Origin: Juglans regia
Lineage: Eukaryota > Streptophyta > Magnoliopsida > Fagales > Juglandaceae
Length of the DNA stretch: 64,000 nt
Direction: 5' to 3'
NCBI RefSeq assembly: GCF_001411555.2
Contig: NC_049908.1
Location: 27,628,724 to 27,692,723, forward strand
Part shown: piece after piece, positions 1-12,377 of the stretch
Position numbering within the stretch: position 1 is the stretch's first letter
Layout of the letters: each line of letters begins with the position of its first letter
Notes under the pieces: model-generated
Told to the model about the DNA's origin: nothing
The model's input: only the letters and a program-made list of their open reading frames with translations
Database searches by the model: none
Translations under genes and position numbers: made by a program

Positions 1-195
1 TAAGTTAATTTGTGAATAATAGAATTAAAGTTGAGTTATTTATTAGATTTTGTGTGAAAATTTGATAAAATTATTTTGAGATTTGAAAAAGTTAAATTGT
101 TTATTATATTTTATGTGCGAATTTGAAAAAATTGTAAAGATGAGGTGAGATGAGTTAAGATCAGTTGAGGTGGATTTTGAATTTAAAGGAGGCCT
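1..195. repeat. Right part of an AT-rich MITE-like repeat
   Basis: This AT-rich stretch has runs such as GAGATTTGAAAAAGTTAAA and ends in GATGAGGTGAGATGAG and GGCCTCAT. The same words occur in the same order at 6255-6628, so this is read as the truncated end of a member of that dispersed family. The left end lies outside the window. Confidence 0.4.
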
Positions 196-1045
196 CATCA
201 TGTATCTTTTTTTCCCTTCAATTTGCATATAGGATTATTATACTCCTTTACTTCAAATTTTGTAACCATAATTTATGACCGGATATATTTCATTATATAT
301 AAATATATATATATATATATAAATATTTCTTTTTCTTTTTCTGGAAAGAACCAGGAAATGAGCAATAACCAACATATTGGGTTAGAGCTTATAATTAAAA
401 AAATGAGCTACAACAAAAAATTATTTTAAAAAAAAAAGGATGAAAAAGTGAAGTACTATATATGTAAATATGAAACAATAAGCTGCCACCTTTGGTATAG
501 TGTTGTATCGAAAATATGACGCTTAATTTCTCTATTAATAAAAAAAGCCATGCATGAGACATGCATGATACATATGCTTCCCTTTCTCTTTTTTAAAAGT
601 GAGACTATCGTTCTTTTGTTTAGGGAGAGAAAGCTAGAATTACGTACGTACAGTAGTCTTGTGAAAAGCAACTTGGAACATACCTTGCTTGGAGCTCCAA
701 GTCTTGCGGGATGGGACGTCCTATCTCATAGAGATAATTCAAGACAACCATTTAATTGTTTTTTGATAAATTGTTTAAATGGAAGATATTTTTTATTTTT
801 TTAGAAAACAGAGCTATGAAAGTATTATAATTGTACCGAAATACTCTTCAATAATTTAAAATATATAAGATTATAAACAACAATTGTAAAAATTGTTGTG
901 TCTTGTCCGACATGGTATTTTTTACTTTGTGATGCATTTGATTCGTTAACAATGGTTGGTTTATGTCGTCCGATAAACTTATTTATTAGTTATGGATCTT
1001 ATAATATTTATTATATATTATCTACATAAATTTTGTGGACAACAT
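196..1045. other. Intergenic region upstream of the first ankyrin gene
   Basis: No gene is supported here. The stretch at about 340-720 (CCAGGAAATGAGCAATAACC, then CAACTTGGAACATACCTT, then CCAAGTCTTGCGGGATGGGA) has diverged counterparts at about 11630-11950 and a short one near 41680. It is therefore part of the ancient tandem duplication unit that carries the ankyrin genes. A short TA microsatellite lies near 303-320. Confidence 0.5.
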
Positions 1046-1803
1046 TGAGGCCTCGTTTAAGAACCTATCTTAATTCATTTCGTCTTGTTTTCTTCCCAAA
1101 CATCACTTAAACAAACGATTAGTACTAGAGACAATTATAACTTGTGAAATGGATGCGCACTCATTTTTAAAATTAGTGGGGTTCACTATTAAGAATTAAT
1201 TTTTTCATATGTGTGTTCCATATTTATTCATTTTTTAAGAGAACTTCTAAATATATAAATAGATTATACAAAGTAAATCCAAAAATTAATGATATAGTTT
1301 ATAGGATCCGTTACATCTACTTTACAATAAAAATAATTTTACAATCTGATCTACCACATCAAACCATATCAATTTGTTGATTTACTTTTGTATAATTCTT
1401 TTGTGTCTAAAGTATTTCTCTTTTTTCAAAATGACTGAGACACTTGCACAGTACTCTATTTCTACAAATATTATTTCTCCAAACACAAATACTTTTTAAT
1501 TTCAAATCTTTAACTTTTTCATGTGATCATCACCTAATAATTACAAATTTACAACTTTTTCAAACTTCCAAACAAAACACAATAAACAATTCAATTTTTC
1601 AAATAAAAAACAAATATAACATTAACAAATTATATTATAATAATATTTTAACTTTATAATATTTTTATGCAATTTGTTCTTCCATTTTCAAAAACTTAAG
1701 AAAACATCTTAACTCAAACCATTTCACTACTATTTACAATTTCATAAACCGTTTCACTATTATTCATAGATTTCTCATCTCATCTTATTACCCAAATGAG
1801 GCT
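1046..1803. repeat. MITE-like repeat block with ends GCCTCGTTT and AAATGAGGC
   Basis: The block starts with GGCCTCGTTTAAG and ends with CATCTTATTACCCAAATGAGGC, so the ends are inverted repeats of each other. A second short repeat (CACTCATTTT, then about 20 bases on an A/T run with TTAATTTTTT) occurs inside it near 1160 and again just outside near 1880. The block is probably a composite of nested non-coding elements. Its exact edges are uncertain. Confidence 0.4.
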
Positions 1804-2129
1804 AGCTTAAATGTTCAATAAATATTGTTAAAAAGTAATGTTAGATATTGTCTTGGGATGATCTACAAGTGTCATGCACTCATTTTGAAAAAGAATGGAG
1901 TCTATTATTAAAAAATTAATTTTTTTTATGTAGATCTCATATTTATTCACTTTATTCAAATGAATGTGCGACACTTACGAACTCTATGACTGTAAATATC
2001 ATTTATTAATCCACTTCCCATTCATCCATGGAATAATCTTTCTTTTTAGAAGTATATTTCCTTTTTATTTACATATCAAACAAAGTGCTGGTTTGAAAGT
2101 GTGAACGGCACAGGATTTGGTTTCTCGAG

Positions 2130-2136
2130 TATAAAT
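2130..2136 (+). promoter_or_regulatory. TATA box of the first ankyrin-PGG gene
   Basis: TATAAAT lies about 150 bases before the ATG at 2286, within the context CGAGTATAAATCA. The fourth gene has the same context at 42584 and the third has GTGTATAAATGA at 25522, so this core promoter is conserved between paralogues. The second gene lacks it. Confidence 0.6.
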
Positions 2137-2285
2137 CAACACGCAGTACCCACCAGCACTAGTAGTCTAGTAGTGTCATCGGCTGCATGCCATATATCCA
2201 TATATCTAAATTTTGTCTGGCTTCCTAGCTTCATCCAAGCACTAGAATAGTAATCGTATACCTAGAATTGAAAAGGAGAGCAACA

Positions 2286-5200
2286 ATGGATCCGACGATG
2301 ACAGGTGATCTAATGAATCTAGAATTGGGGGACGTATTGTTCGAAAAGGCCATGAAAGGGAGATGGGTTGAAGTCGTCGATATATGTACGCAAAACCCAT
2401 GGTCGCTGGTGGCCGGGATCACCAGGTTGAAGGACACACTGTTACACCTAGCTGTCTCCTACGGTCAAGTGGAGACGGTCCGAAACCTCACAGATATCAT
2501 CATGTCCAGTCAACCAAATCCCGAATTGCTACTCGGGACTAAAAACGAGAGAGGGAACACCGCTCTCCATATTGCTGCACTAATGGGGAATGAGGCCATG
2601 TGTGACTGCATAGCAAGAGTTGATCCTCCAATATTAATCGGAGAACGTAACAATGAGGGAGAGACTCCTCTTTACACGGCAGTGTTGTTCGGCCAAAAAC
2701 AAGCCTTCCAATGTCTCTACGATTTGTGTCCCGCAAATGAGCGCTACAGTTATTCCAGGAAAACACGTGGTGACACGATTCTTCACCGCGCCATTTCTGG
2801 AGACCATTTGGGTGAGTAATATTATTATTAATTGTATCTTTGTTTTCTTTTTTTGTGTATGATAAATATTACATTAATTAATTAGATGCATGGGTAAATA
2901 TCGAATTAATGCTTCGTTTTCACATGTCGACAGATTTGGCATTGCGAATAATTGAGTTGTACGGGAAAGTACTGGTAAACGCAGTCGATGAGGATGGAAT
3001 CACACCTCTCCATCTACTAGCGGACAAGCCTTCAGCTTTCCCAAGCGGCAGCCGCCTTGGATTTTTCCAACGAATTATTTATAAGTGTATGTACATATCA
3101 CCAAGACAAATATTATTTCCTCTTTGAATTTATTTTCCTCTCTCCTTTTTATAATTAATATTGGCATTGCAATATATATATATATATATAAGATTTTACA
3201 TAAATAAAATCATAAAATGAAGTGCTTTCATATACATTAGATTTATTTTACAATAAAAAAATAATTTTACTATTTAATATATCATATCAAATCACGTACA
3301 TTTGTAAATTTATTTTTTTGAAATTTCCTTATAATTAAAACATTTATTATATATATATGTACATATATATATGCTAGCTTACAATAATATATGTTTTTGT
3401 TGTGAAAAATCTCATTGTGAAAAATTCTACTAATTTTTCTCCACACCACACACTAATACGTGATTTTTCATTTTTAATAAAGAGTACATATATTGATGCG
3501 TACGGCCTATAAAAAAAACATATTGTTGTGTAAATATGCATTTCAAATAAAAGGACAAGAATGATAACTGACATGTGTAGTTTAGGGAGGATGCATGAGT
3601 AGCATTTCTTTTTTGTTGTACATGATTATTATTATCCATTCCGTACTGAATTATCGGACTTCTCGATCTGGATTCTGGTGGGATAACATGAGTTTTTTGC
3701 TTGCATCATGACATCAATGTCGGATTATAATCATTCATCTTATCCGTTGTTGTTACTTTGAAAGGCATATATGTTGACGAGCACAAGGTGATGGAACCGG
3801 ATGATCATTTTTTCCAGCGCTCTATGCGACCGATAGATCAAAGGAATCCAAATAATTATCCTGAGAACTACAGAACATGCAACGACTTCTATCGATTGTT
3901 TTGGAATTTCTTTACATTTTGTATGTAACTCATCATTTTTCTTCTCTCTTTTCTTAACAGCTGGTAATTAATTTTCATGTAGTTTACATCTGCTTAATTA
4001 GCAGAGAGTGCAGCGAAACAACTGGGGTTGTAAATGAACACAGCTATTCATGAACAGCCCGAGCTTAAGTACTGTAAAAACTTGAGTCGACTTTAAACAT
4101 TTTATTAAAGGAAAATGCTTCTCTCAGAGAAGCTACGGATCTCAAGTGTTTTTCTTACTTAATGTTTAAGGAAGTGTTTTGGATGAATTTATGATTTTTT
4201 TTAAATGTTTAAATGAGTTTAAAAAATATTTGAAAAAAAAATAAAAAAGAGAAAAAAAAAATATATAATTTGTACTATCGGTACAATGTAGAGATCAGCT
4301 TTCTCTGTGGTCCTAGCATTGTCCTTTATTAAATGAGTCAAACTTATTTCAAACTATGCTTAACTTGTATAAGCTCGAATTATGATCACATCTTAATTTA
4401 ATATTTAAAAAATTAAGAGGGAATTGTACTATTTCTGATGTACAGATAAATGTGGTTTAAGTTCCTTCGAATATATATACATCATGAGTAGTCTCGCGAG
4501 AATATATAGTTATGTATAAGTGTATATAATATGAACAACTCCCCAACTATTTATGTAAATTCAAAAAATACAACCGCGCTAGCTAGGAACAATTTTTTTT
4601 AAACCTGCTTTCATGTTGAGGGCATGCTTGTAGTTTTTTGTTATTTTGATTCATTTGCCATATATGCGCATGCGCTACTGATTGAACCTCTTTTTTCTCC
4701 TCAAGTACGACACGCAATGGGAAGAGAAGTACAGCCCGCTAAAGAGAACCCTGAAATCGCAATGGGATTACATGTTGAAGTACAGACTGAAGAGAACCCT
4801 GAAATAACAATGGGATTACATCATGTTGAAGTACAGACCGCTGAAGAGAACCCAGGCAAGCAACTTTGTAATATTCTCACGAGACAATCGTTAACTAAAG
4901 AATTTTATAAAAGTAAACTTATAAAATAACGTAATTTTAACGATTTACTTTATAATAAAAGTTACATCAGTTTATAAGTTTATTTTGATAAAATCTGTTA
5001 AAATATGTACCTTTCCATTAATCTGACTGTTTGTGATGAGTACAGTAAAATTGTTGAATTCGTAGTATGGAGCATGATTGTGAAGGTAATGCATGGGATC
5101 AGAAAACATACATATCATCATGTTCATGTATACATATAATAATTGTCAGTCAAATTTTCAAAGTACTATATCAAATTTTTTTAACAAATTAATGATCACA

Positions 5201-8200
5201 TGATTAACTAGAACTTTTGAAATTTTTTATTTTAGCATGGATGAGATCAAATGGTCGGTTTATTGAAAGAATTATAAAAATAATATTCTTAAATTGACAT
5301 ATCATATTGATATTGTTATTTCATCATATCCATTTTATAATTATAAAATGGTTGTATTTATAGGCCTCGTAGATACATAAATTACTTGTACGTATCTTCT
5401 GCAGAATCCAAAGGCGCTACCAATGAAGCAGCTTGGAACCGTCGATTTTTTCCAGCTAATTATGACGTTTGCTGCAATTTTCTCAAGCTTGCAAACAGGA
5501 TAGTGTTGATCGTTCTTGGAGGGGGTGTGTGTCGATGATCTGTAGAACTAACTACTTCTATTGGATTGTTCACAAATTTGATCCTGCTCTTACCTGGTTT
5601 TTTTTTTTGGTCCTTCTGATCATATCTACCTAATATTATACTTTTATATACTAGTATTATTATTATTTTTAATTTCTTATTTATATGATTTTGCGTGTTA
5701 CATTATAAGGATTTCCCGCTATAAGGAAGATATACGAGGAGAAACAGCAGCACAAACTGTCTATTCAGATCATGGACCATCTTCTAGAGGGTGCTAGCAT
5801 GTCGGAATTTTATCACGCTGGGAAGACGCCCTCACAACCGTCAGATATAGCCAAATATACAGTACCGGCCAGATCAAAAGACGATCTGCAGGAAACAGAC
5901 GGTATAGACCCGATCAAAGCGATTAATACTAATCATGATCATTCTGAAGCTGATCAGAACAGAGAAGGTACGTATAACAATCGACGATCACTCATAGTTC
6001 TTTCTGATATGCGTACAAATTAATTAAGTTCCCAATTATAACTGCTATGAGTTTATATAGATAGAGGAGTTCATTTGAATCTTGTGCTTTATGTAATTTA
6101 ATTAACTTAATTTCCTTTGTAAAAACTAAGAAGGCGAGGAAGGAAGGAAACATGAAGCTAGTAGACAGCAAACCAATTCTAGTGGAGGGATTAGTAGAGA
6201 GTCCGTACCGGATGGTAAGTACCTAGCTAATTCCAATTCCAAACTAAGTCGACAGCCTCATTTGGTTACACATATAAGACAAGATGAGAATCTGTAAACA
6301 GTAATGAAATAATTTGTTAATAGTAATAAAATAGTTTGAGTTAAGATGTTTTTATAAAATTTTAGAAAATAAGAGAGAAAAGTTGAATAAAAATATTATA
6401 AAGTTAAAATATTGCTAAAATATAATTTTTTAATATAATTTTATTTTTGAAATTTAAAAAAGTTAAATTACTTTTTATATTTTGTTTGAAAGTTTGACAA
6501 AATTGTAATGATTAGCTAAATGAAAAAATTGAAAAATTGAAATTGAAATGTTTGTGTTTAAATGATTTTTAGATGTTGAGATTAGATTAGATGAGATGAA
6601 ACCATTTGTTAAACGAAACAGGGCCTCATGATAAGTCTCTCTTGATTGATCTAAAGATTTGTTAATGTTGTTGTTACAGTACTAAACTTTCTTTTTAATA
6701 TATATAGCAGGGAAGAAAATAATGACGAAAAGTGAACCCGAGACTGCAATATTAATCGCTACTAAAAATGGTGTTAAAGAAATTGTGGAGAAAATTCTGG
6801 ATTTGGTTCCGGTTGCCATAAACGATGTGAACGCAGAAAACAAGAATGCAGTGCTGTTGGCAGTAGAGAACAGGCAACCCCAAATATATAAACTCTTGTG
6901 GGAAAGAAATATCCCGAATAAATTAGACAGCGTGTTTCGTGTAGTGGATAAGAAAGGGAATAGTGCCTTTCATCTCGCGGCAAAGCTTGATGCAGCCTAT
7001 AAGCCTTGGCTAATTCCTGGGGAAGCCTTGCAAATGCAATGGGAGATGAAGTGGTATGAGGTATGTACGTACGCGTACACACACACACATATATAAGAAT
7101 TATATATACACACACGTACAACTTATAAATTGGTAATAACGTTTTGTCAGGTATATGTGTGTTCCTATTCTTGAGCCGCACTTAATTAATCATACCCTTA
7201 TATTTGTTGATCTTGAATATATTCAATGAGAAATTATATTCTTTATTCTATTAATTAACTATTATTACTTCATGTTACATCATAGGATAATAAAATGATT
7301 TAAGAATAATATTTTTTTAGAAGTGTTAGTGTAATGATAAAGAGATTTCATAAAAGTAAATTTATAAGTTAATGTGGTTTCATGTGATGTATTAAATTTA
7401 TATTATAATAAAAGTAGTTATACAATCTGACATACTACATTAAGTTACGTTAATTTGTGAATTTATTTTTATATAATCTTTTCGTAATTAAAATATTTCT
7501 AATCTTTTTTATTCTCGATTAAGAGATCATTTAAAGGCTAGTTATATACGTTTATAGACACAGAGAACATACCACCAATAAATGCTTGGCTTCATGCATG
7601 CAGTTTGTGACCACGTCCATTCCCTCTAACTTCGTTCACCGCTACAACAACAAGGGCAAGACCCCTGAGGAAGTGTTCATCACAACTCACAAGAACCTTG
7701 TCAAGAAAGGTGGTGAGTGGTTAACCAAAACCGCCCAATCCTACTCCGTCGTCGCAGCACTCATTGCCACCGTGGCCTTCGCCACCTCCACCACAGTGCC
7801 TGGAGGCCTCAAGCAGGATACCGGCAATCCAACGCTGGAAAACAAACCCGCGTTCCACCTCTTTGCCATCTCATCACTTGTTGCGCTCTGCTTCTCGGTC
7901 ACGGCCTTGGTCATGTTCCTTTCCATCTTAACATCACGAACTCAAGAGAGAGATTTTGGAAAGGACTTGCCTAGGAAGCTTTTGATAGGTTTAACGTCGC
8001 TGTTTGTTTCCATAGCTGCGGTGTTGACTTCGTTCTGCTCGGGACATTTCTTTGTGGTACAGAATAATGATCTCAAGTACGTAGCATTTGCAGTGTATGC
8101 AGCAACATGCCTGCCAGTAACTTTTTTTGCTGCAGTGCAATTTCCGCTATATTTTGATCTTATACATGCTACCTTTACGAAGGTGCCACGACGAAGCTAT

Positions 8201-8215
8201 AAGGCAACTCTCTAA
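2286..8215 (+). CDS. Ankyrin-repeat PGG-domain membrane protein (ACD6/ITN1-like), copy 1
   Basis: Nine exons join in frame to 802 aa: 2286-2811, 2934-3086, 3765-3920, 4706-4855, 5405-5524, 5710-5967, 6131-6214, 6711-7060 and 7604-8215. The start is the first ATG after the TATA box; the frame runs further upstream without an ATG. Ankyrin repeats are visible at about residues 49-79 ([11 protein letters not shown]), 89-120 ([13 protein letters not shown]), 124-155 ([12 protein letters not shown]), 162-175 and 197-215. A hydrophilic linker follows, then a second ankyrin block at about 493-575 ([18 protein letters not shown]). The C-terminal PGG domain has VPGG near 664-667 and four membrane segments at about 647-661, 683-708, 724-749 and 758-781. 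Exon 4 carries an internal repeat not seen in the paralogues, and the intron after it starts with GC. Proteins of this class sit in membranes and several act in immunity or salt/ABA signalling; the specific role here is unknown. Confidence 0.9.
3410..3606. repeat. MITE-like inverted repeat in intron 2 of copy 1
   Basis: The left end CACACCACACACTAATACG is echoed as an imperfect inverted repeat on the right (TGACATGTGTAGTTTAGG, then a GGATG stretch), with an AT-rich centre. Similar elements with CACACACCA and TGGTGTGTGATG ends lie at 24735-24890 and 27240-27405. Confidence 0.4.
6255..6628. repeat. MITE-like element in intron 7 of copy 1
   Basis: The element starts with GCCTCATTTGGTTAC and ends with AACGAAACAGGGCCTCATG. 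Near each end it carries GATGAGA-type words (ACAAGATGAGAATC on the left, TTAGATGAGATGAAACC on the right). The interior is AT-rich and non-coding. Other members or relatives are at 1-195, 40850-41070, 41735-41905 and 63090-63415. Confidence 0.45.
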
Positions 8216-8278
8216 TTAATGTCCCTTTTTCCCATTTGTTTCCTTTTCCTTTCTCTTTTCTCTTTTTCCATTTTATCA

Positions 8279-8284
8279 AATAAA
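8279..8284 (+). terminator. Polyadenylation signal of ankyrin copy 1
   Basis: AATAAA lies 63 bases after the stop codon, in the context ATCAAATAAAGTT. The second gene has the same arrangement at 18579, so the signal is shared by paralogues. Confidence 0.55.
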
Positions 8285-8870
8285 GTTGATCTCTCTATCA
8301 TGTGCATATGTGTGATTTGTTTTTGACAAAAGAATAGAAAAAGAATCGTTTGTCATATCTTGTATGAAATTAATGTTGGGCTAGACTTCTCTGCAAATAT
8401 TGGTTGTTCTATCTCGCAAAAATCGCCCGTTTATGGTCGCTTAGTATCATTGATAAAGAATGGGTTTTTGCATTTATATTGTACCTCTTGCTCTGAAAAA
8501 CTACCAGCATATATAAATATAACTTTAGCTAGTGCATGCCATTGCAACTGCTAACTTGTTTCTTTCTTAAAAAAAGAAGGAAAGTGCAAGTTGAGTGAAT
8601 TAATAATATAATACAAATAATTAAATTTATTTATTTCTATCTATCAGCCTCAATTTTTGGAATAAATTATAATTTTACATAATATCAGAACAGAGGTATG
8701 GATGAGTTCGAACTCTGATTCTACAACCTATTCTTATTTAATTAAATATTCAACGTGTTAGGAGCTACTCATTTAGGGAGAATCTAGCCCACAGTACGTG
8801 AGAACAGTGAGTGTTAAGAATATAAACTTTTAGAATATAAACATTCATAAGAAGCTTATGATCAAGAAGG

Positions 8871-9175
8871 AATAATAAACGTAACAAACTAGTTACTGGG
8901 TGCCATATTTAAAGAAAATTATACCCTAGCTAACAATCGAAACAGTACCTATGCATGACAGGTTCCGTTACACGAATAATTTCATAACCATGAGTGATAA
9001 TGCCATGGATCCAAAAACGTACGGCTACCATGGGCATATTACTGGATGCTCCCATGGTAAGCCAGTAATTTCTTTAAATAATAATAAAAATTCTTATGGA
9101 GAAAAATTGCTTTATTTTATTATAACTTTCAGAGTAATATTGTGATTTAACCTCTTATTAATTATAATAAAATAA
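8871..9175. repeat. Diverged direct repeat, left copy
   Basis: About 300 bases are repeated at 10142-10460 in the same orientation. Shared words include GGTGCCATATTTAAAGA, ATGGATCCAAAAACGTACGG and TTTCAGAGTAATATTGTGAT. Each copy holds a short reading frame beginning near MDPKTYGYH and ending in CCATG followed by GTAAG, which resembles a splice donor. The two copies differ by 2 bases in length before that donor, so the frame is not kept. It may be a duplicated first exon or a non-coding repeat. Confidence 0.5.
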
Positions 9176-9299
9176 TTAAGAACCTATATATAACTCGTCA
9201 TTTTACTTCTTATTTAATATCCAATTATATATAAGCCAATAGCCAATAGCCAACAGCCTGTGGCTTGATGGCCCAAGACCCACATATCTAAAATAAAGA

Positions 9300-10095
9300 T
9301 CATGGGTTTAATAATAAGGGATTTTGTTTGGAACAGGATAATAGAGTAGTATTGCGGGTTTTTTGTGGGATTCTCGAGAATCCAGTGAAAACTAGAGGAA
9401 AATAAGTATAAGCAGTTTTAAAAGGATCTGTACATATAGACTTATTTGGTTCTACGTAAAACATATTCGGGGCAAAAAGCTTTTTAATATAATTGGTTTT
9501 TGAAGCAGGAAAATATTGGGTGGAGGTAATGGGCTTAGCATATGGATCATAGGATGTACTAAAAGTAGAAGAAAATGAAACAGGGTTAATAGTAGGGATA
9601 CTACCAAAAGTAGTAAACCTATTAGCAATATCAAGGGGAGTAGTAAAGGGGTATTCAGGCATGGTTAATTATTTAATAGCAGAAAATTCCTCAATGTTTT
9701 TGAGATCAGGAGCAGTTTGAGGAAAATCTCTGGCAACATTATTAATGATGTCCTCTGTGTGGGGATATCTATCCCACCATTTGACGAACCAATAATAGAC
9801 TAATATATCTCCGTTCCATTTATAACTCCATTTTAAGATCCAATGAACCTTGTATTTTTTGCAAAAATGGAGGAAGTAAAAGAATTTTTAATTATAACTA
9901 TCCATTTTGAAAGTAGTGGAAAAACACTTAATGGTCTTTTGAAGGTTATTAGGAAAGAATTCAGGAATAGGATCAAATTGGTGCCACCATCTCAGGAACC
10001 AAAGAGGGAAATCAATCTTGAATTTCTTGACAAAATTAAGAAACCAAGATGTGTCATCTCTGAGGTTTGGAGCAACATAAATTTGAACTAGGCAT
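9300..10095 (-). pseudogene. Degraded retroelement-like reading frame
   Basis: Read on the minus strand, 10095 to 9300 gives several stretches of plausible protein rich in W, F and Y, such as WSYKWNGDI and WFVKWWDRYP. They are separated by stop codons and frame changes. A 120-codon open piece occupies 9300-9662. The style resembles the structural-protein part of plant retroelements (LTR retrotransposon or pararetrovirus-like), but I cannot assign the family. It lies between two copies of a direct repeat. No protease, reverse transcriptase or LTR was seen, and as it stands it cannot encode a full protein. Confidence 0.35.
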
Positions 10096-10141
10096 CGATA
10101 TAGTCAAAGTAACAATAAACAATATCAGAATGTGGGAGATT

Positions 10142-10460
10142 TTTTGAAGAATGAATAATAAACATATATAACAAAGTTACTGCATTGGTGCCATATTTAA
10201 AGAGAATTATACCCTAACAATCGAAACAGTACGTACCTATATATGCATGCCAGGTTCCGTTACGTATACGAATAATTTGATAACCATGAGTGCTAATGCC
10301 ATGGATCCAAAAACGTACGGCTACCACAGGCATACTGGATCCTCCCCATGGTAAGTCAGTAATTTCTTTAAATAATAAAAAGTCGAATGGAGAAAAATTG
10401 CTTCTTTTTATAATTATAACTTTCAGAGTAATATTGTGATTTAACGGCCTCTTATTAATT
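10142..10460. repeat. Diverged direct repeat, right copy
   Basis: This is the second copy of the repeat at 8871-9175. It differs by small indels (for example TACGTATACGAATAA against TACACGAATAA). It retains the conserved ATGGATCCAAAAACGTACGG core and the GTAAGT that follows CCATG. Confidence 0.5.
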
Positions 10461-11086
10461 ATATATAATAAAAAAAAAAACTCACTTTTTGTATATGGCG
10501 ATTTTCACTTTTTCCAAAAACTTGAATAAGGCTTGTATATATCTAACATTACTTGGGCAAAAATAATTGAAAGTAGAAGGCGTAGTGATCAGCCTCCAAG
10601 ACAGAGAGATCATGAGATATAGAACTAATTCGCACTAAATCTTCTGGGAGAAATGAATATAACAGTTTATCTCTGATCTGCATGTGATCATCTAAACACT
10701 GAACAAGATTATTGAATGAACTACAAGTATGCACAAGAAAAAGTACTTGTTCAATCTGCCCCGGTTTTAGAACATCTAAACAAATCGATCAAATTTACAA
10801 ACTAGCTAGAAAAGCATATTAATGCATGATGCCTTTAAGATAATTTCATTTTTTTTTCCACTCTATGTATGATACTTCGCACCCACCAAGAAGATTGTAG
10901 AAGAACAAACAAAAACCCGAAAAGAAGAGAATTTTTGTATTTAAAATTTTATGATGAAAATAATCAGTCTTTACATATTTTGTGATAATTTTGATGATGA
11001 GCGAAACACATCCAAGCATAAATTCAAAATTAATAGACGGCTGTAAACAAAAAATAAATAGATTAATCTTATATATATATAGACAA

Positions 11087-11235
11087 AGCATACCTCTGGA
11101 TTGTGGTAGAACAAGATGGCCACGGACACCATTTCTAATTGCTCGAGTAATTCCAGAAATAATGTTAAAGTTGATCTTGCGCGCAAGTACTAGTGGTTGT
11201 TTCCTTAAGTGAAGAAGCGTTTTTCTTGGAATCAT
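11087..11235 (-). CDS. Possible short coding exon, unrecognised
   Basis: On the minus strand an ATG at 11235 opens about 47 codons (beginning MIPRKTLLHLRK and ending near GHLVLPQSR). They run up to a possible donor GTATGC near 11090. The basic, arginine-rich character differs from the surrounding AT-rich DNA. I found no partner exon and do not recognise the family. It could be the first exon of a small gene, a gene fragment, or chance. Confidence 0.2.
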
Positions 11236-11579
11236 GAATTGGATGAATGTTTTACAATCGAGTAAATTAATTAGGATAAAAGGAACGACGTCACTCTTGG
11301 CCAGCTTTTTGAGTTGTATGAGATATTATTAGAGATGTACGTACGGGATTGAGAGGGGAAAAAGTGAGGACGTGAGAGATATTTTTTGGCACGAACTTGT
11401 AATTTTTGTCTCAAAATATTTTTTGAAACAGTGATATTACGACGATCTTGAGACATTTTATTTTCATCCTAATACAAAAATTCAAACTTTTGAGACGAAA
11501 AATTTCATTCCAAAAGGCATGATCTGTTGTAGTGCTTGTTAGTGGATTATTTTCTACTTCTCATGTTGATCAGATTTCG

Positions 11580-12333
11580 TTATCAGATATTTTTGTATAT
11601 AATTTTTAATTTTCTTTTTTCAGGAGTCATGAACCAGGAAATGAACAATAACGGCCAGATTGATTAAGAAGTACTACAACGAAAAGAAATTAAAAAATAA
11701 TAATAATAATTAAACACTATAAAGTATGTTAAAGAAAGAACAAGTTAGGCACCTTGGGTAATCTCGGACATGAAGTATCGTGTTTTGTCTGTTAATCAAA
11801 ATTATATCCTTTGCTTCTCTTTTTAAAAAGTGAGAATAAAATTATTTTGTTTAAAAAGAAAAGAATTACATACCGCGGTGTGTTGATCAAAAGCAACTTG
11901 GAACATACTTTCCTTCGAGGCCCAAGTTATTGCATAGGATAATTTATATCTTTAATATCTCCGGCCCGCTCAAGATTCAAGATAGTAATTTACATATCAA
12001 TGTCACTTTTAAATTTTTATTCGAATTTCGAGAGCTCAAGTATAAGATAAAAGCATATTTAATGTCATATATGTCTATTATATTTTTGCTGTCCATATAA
12101 ATATTTCAAATGGCTTTAAATTCCTATATTGTATTCATTCTAATTAGATGCATCATTATATTCATTAACAATGGTTGGTACTGTATATAGTCCCATCGAT
12201 CATTAAACTTATTTCTCAATAATTATGGGTTACATATTTATCCAAGATCAACACGTCATGTTAAGATTGATTCCTTATAATTTTGAAGAATCAAATACTT
12301 TCTTCATTTGATTTTGAGAGGTCTATCTCTATG

Positions 12334-12377
<44 letters not shown>

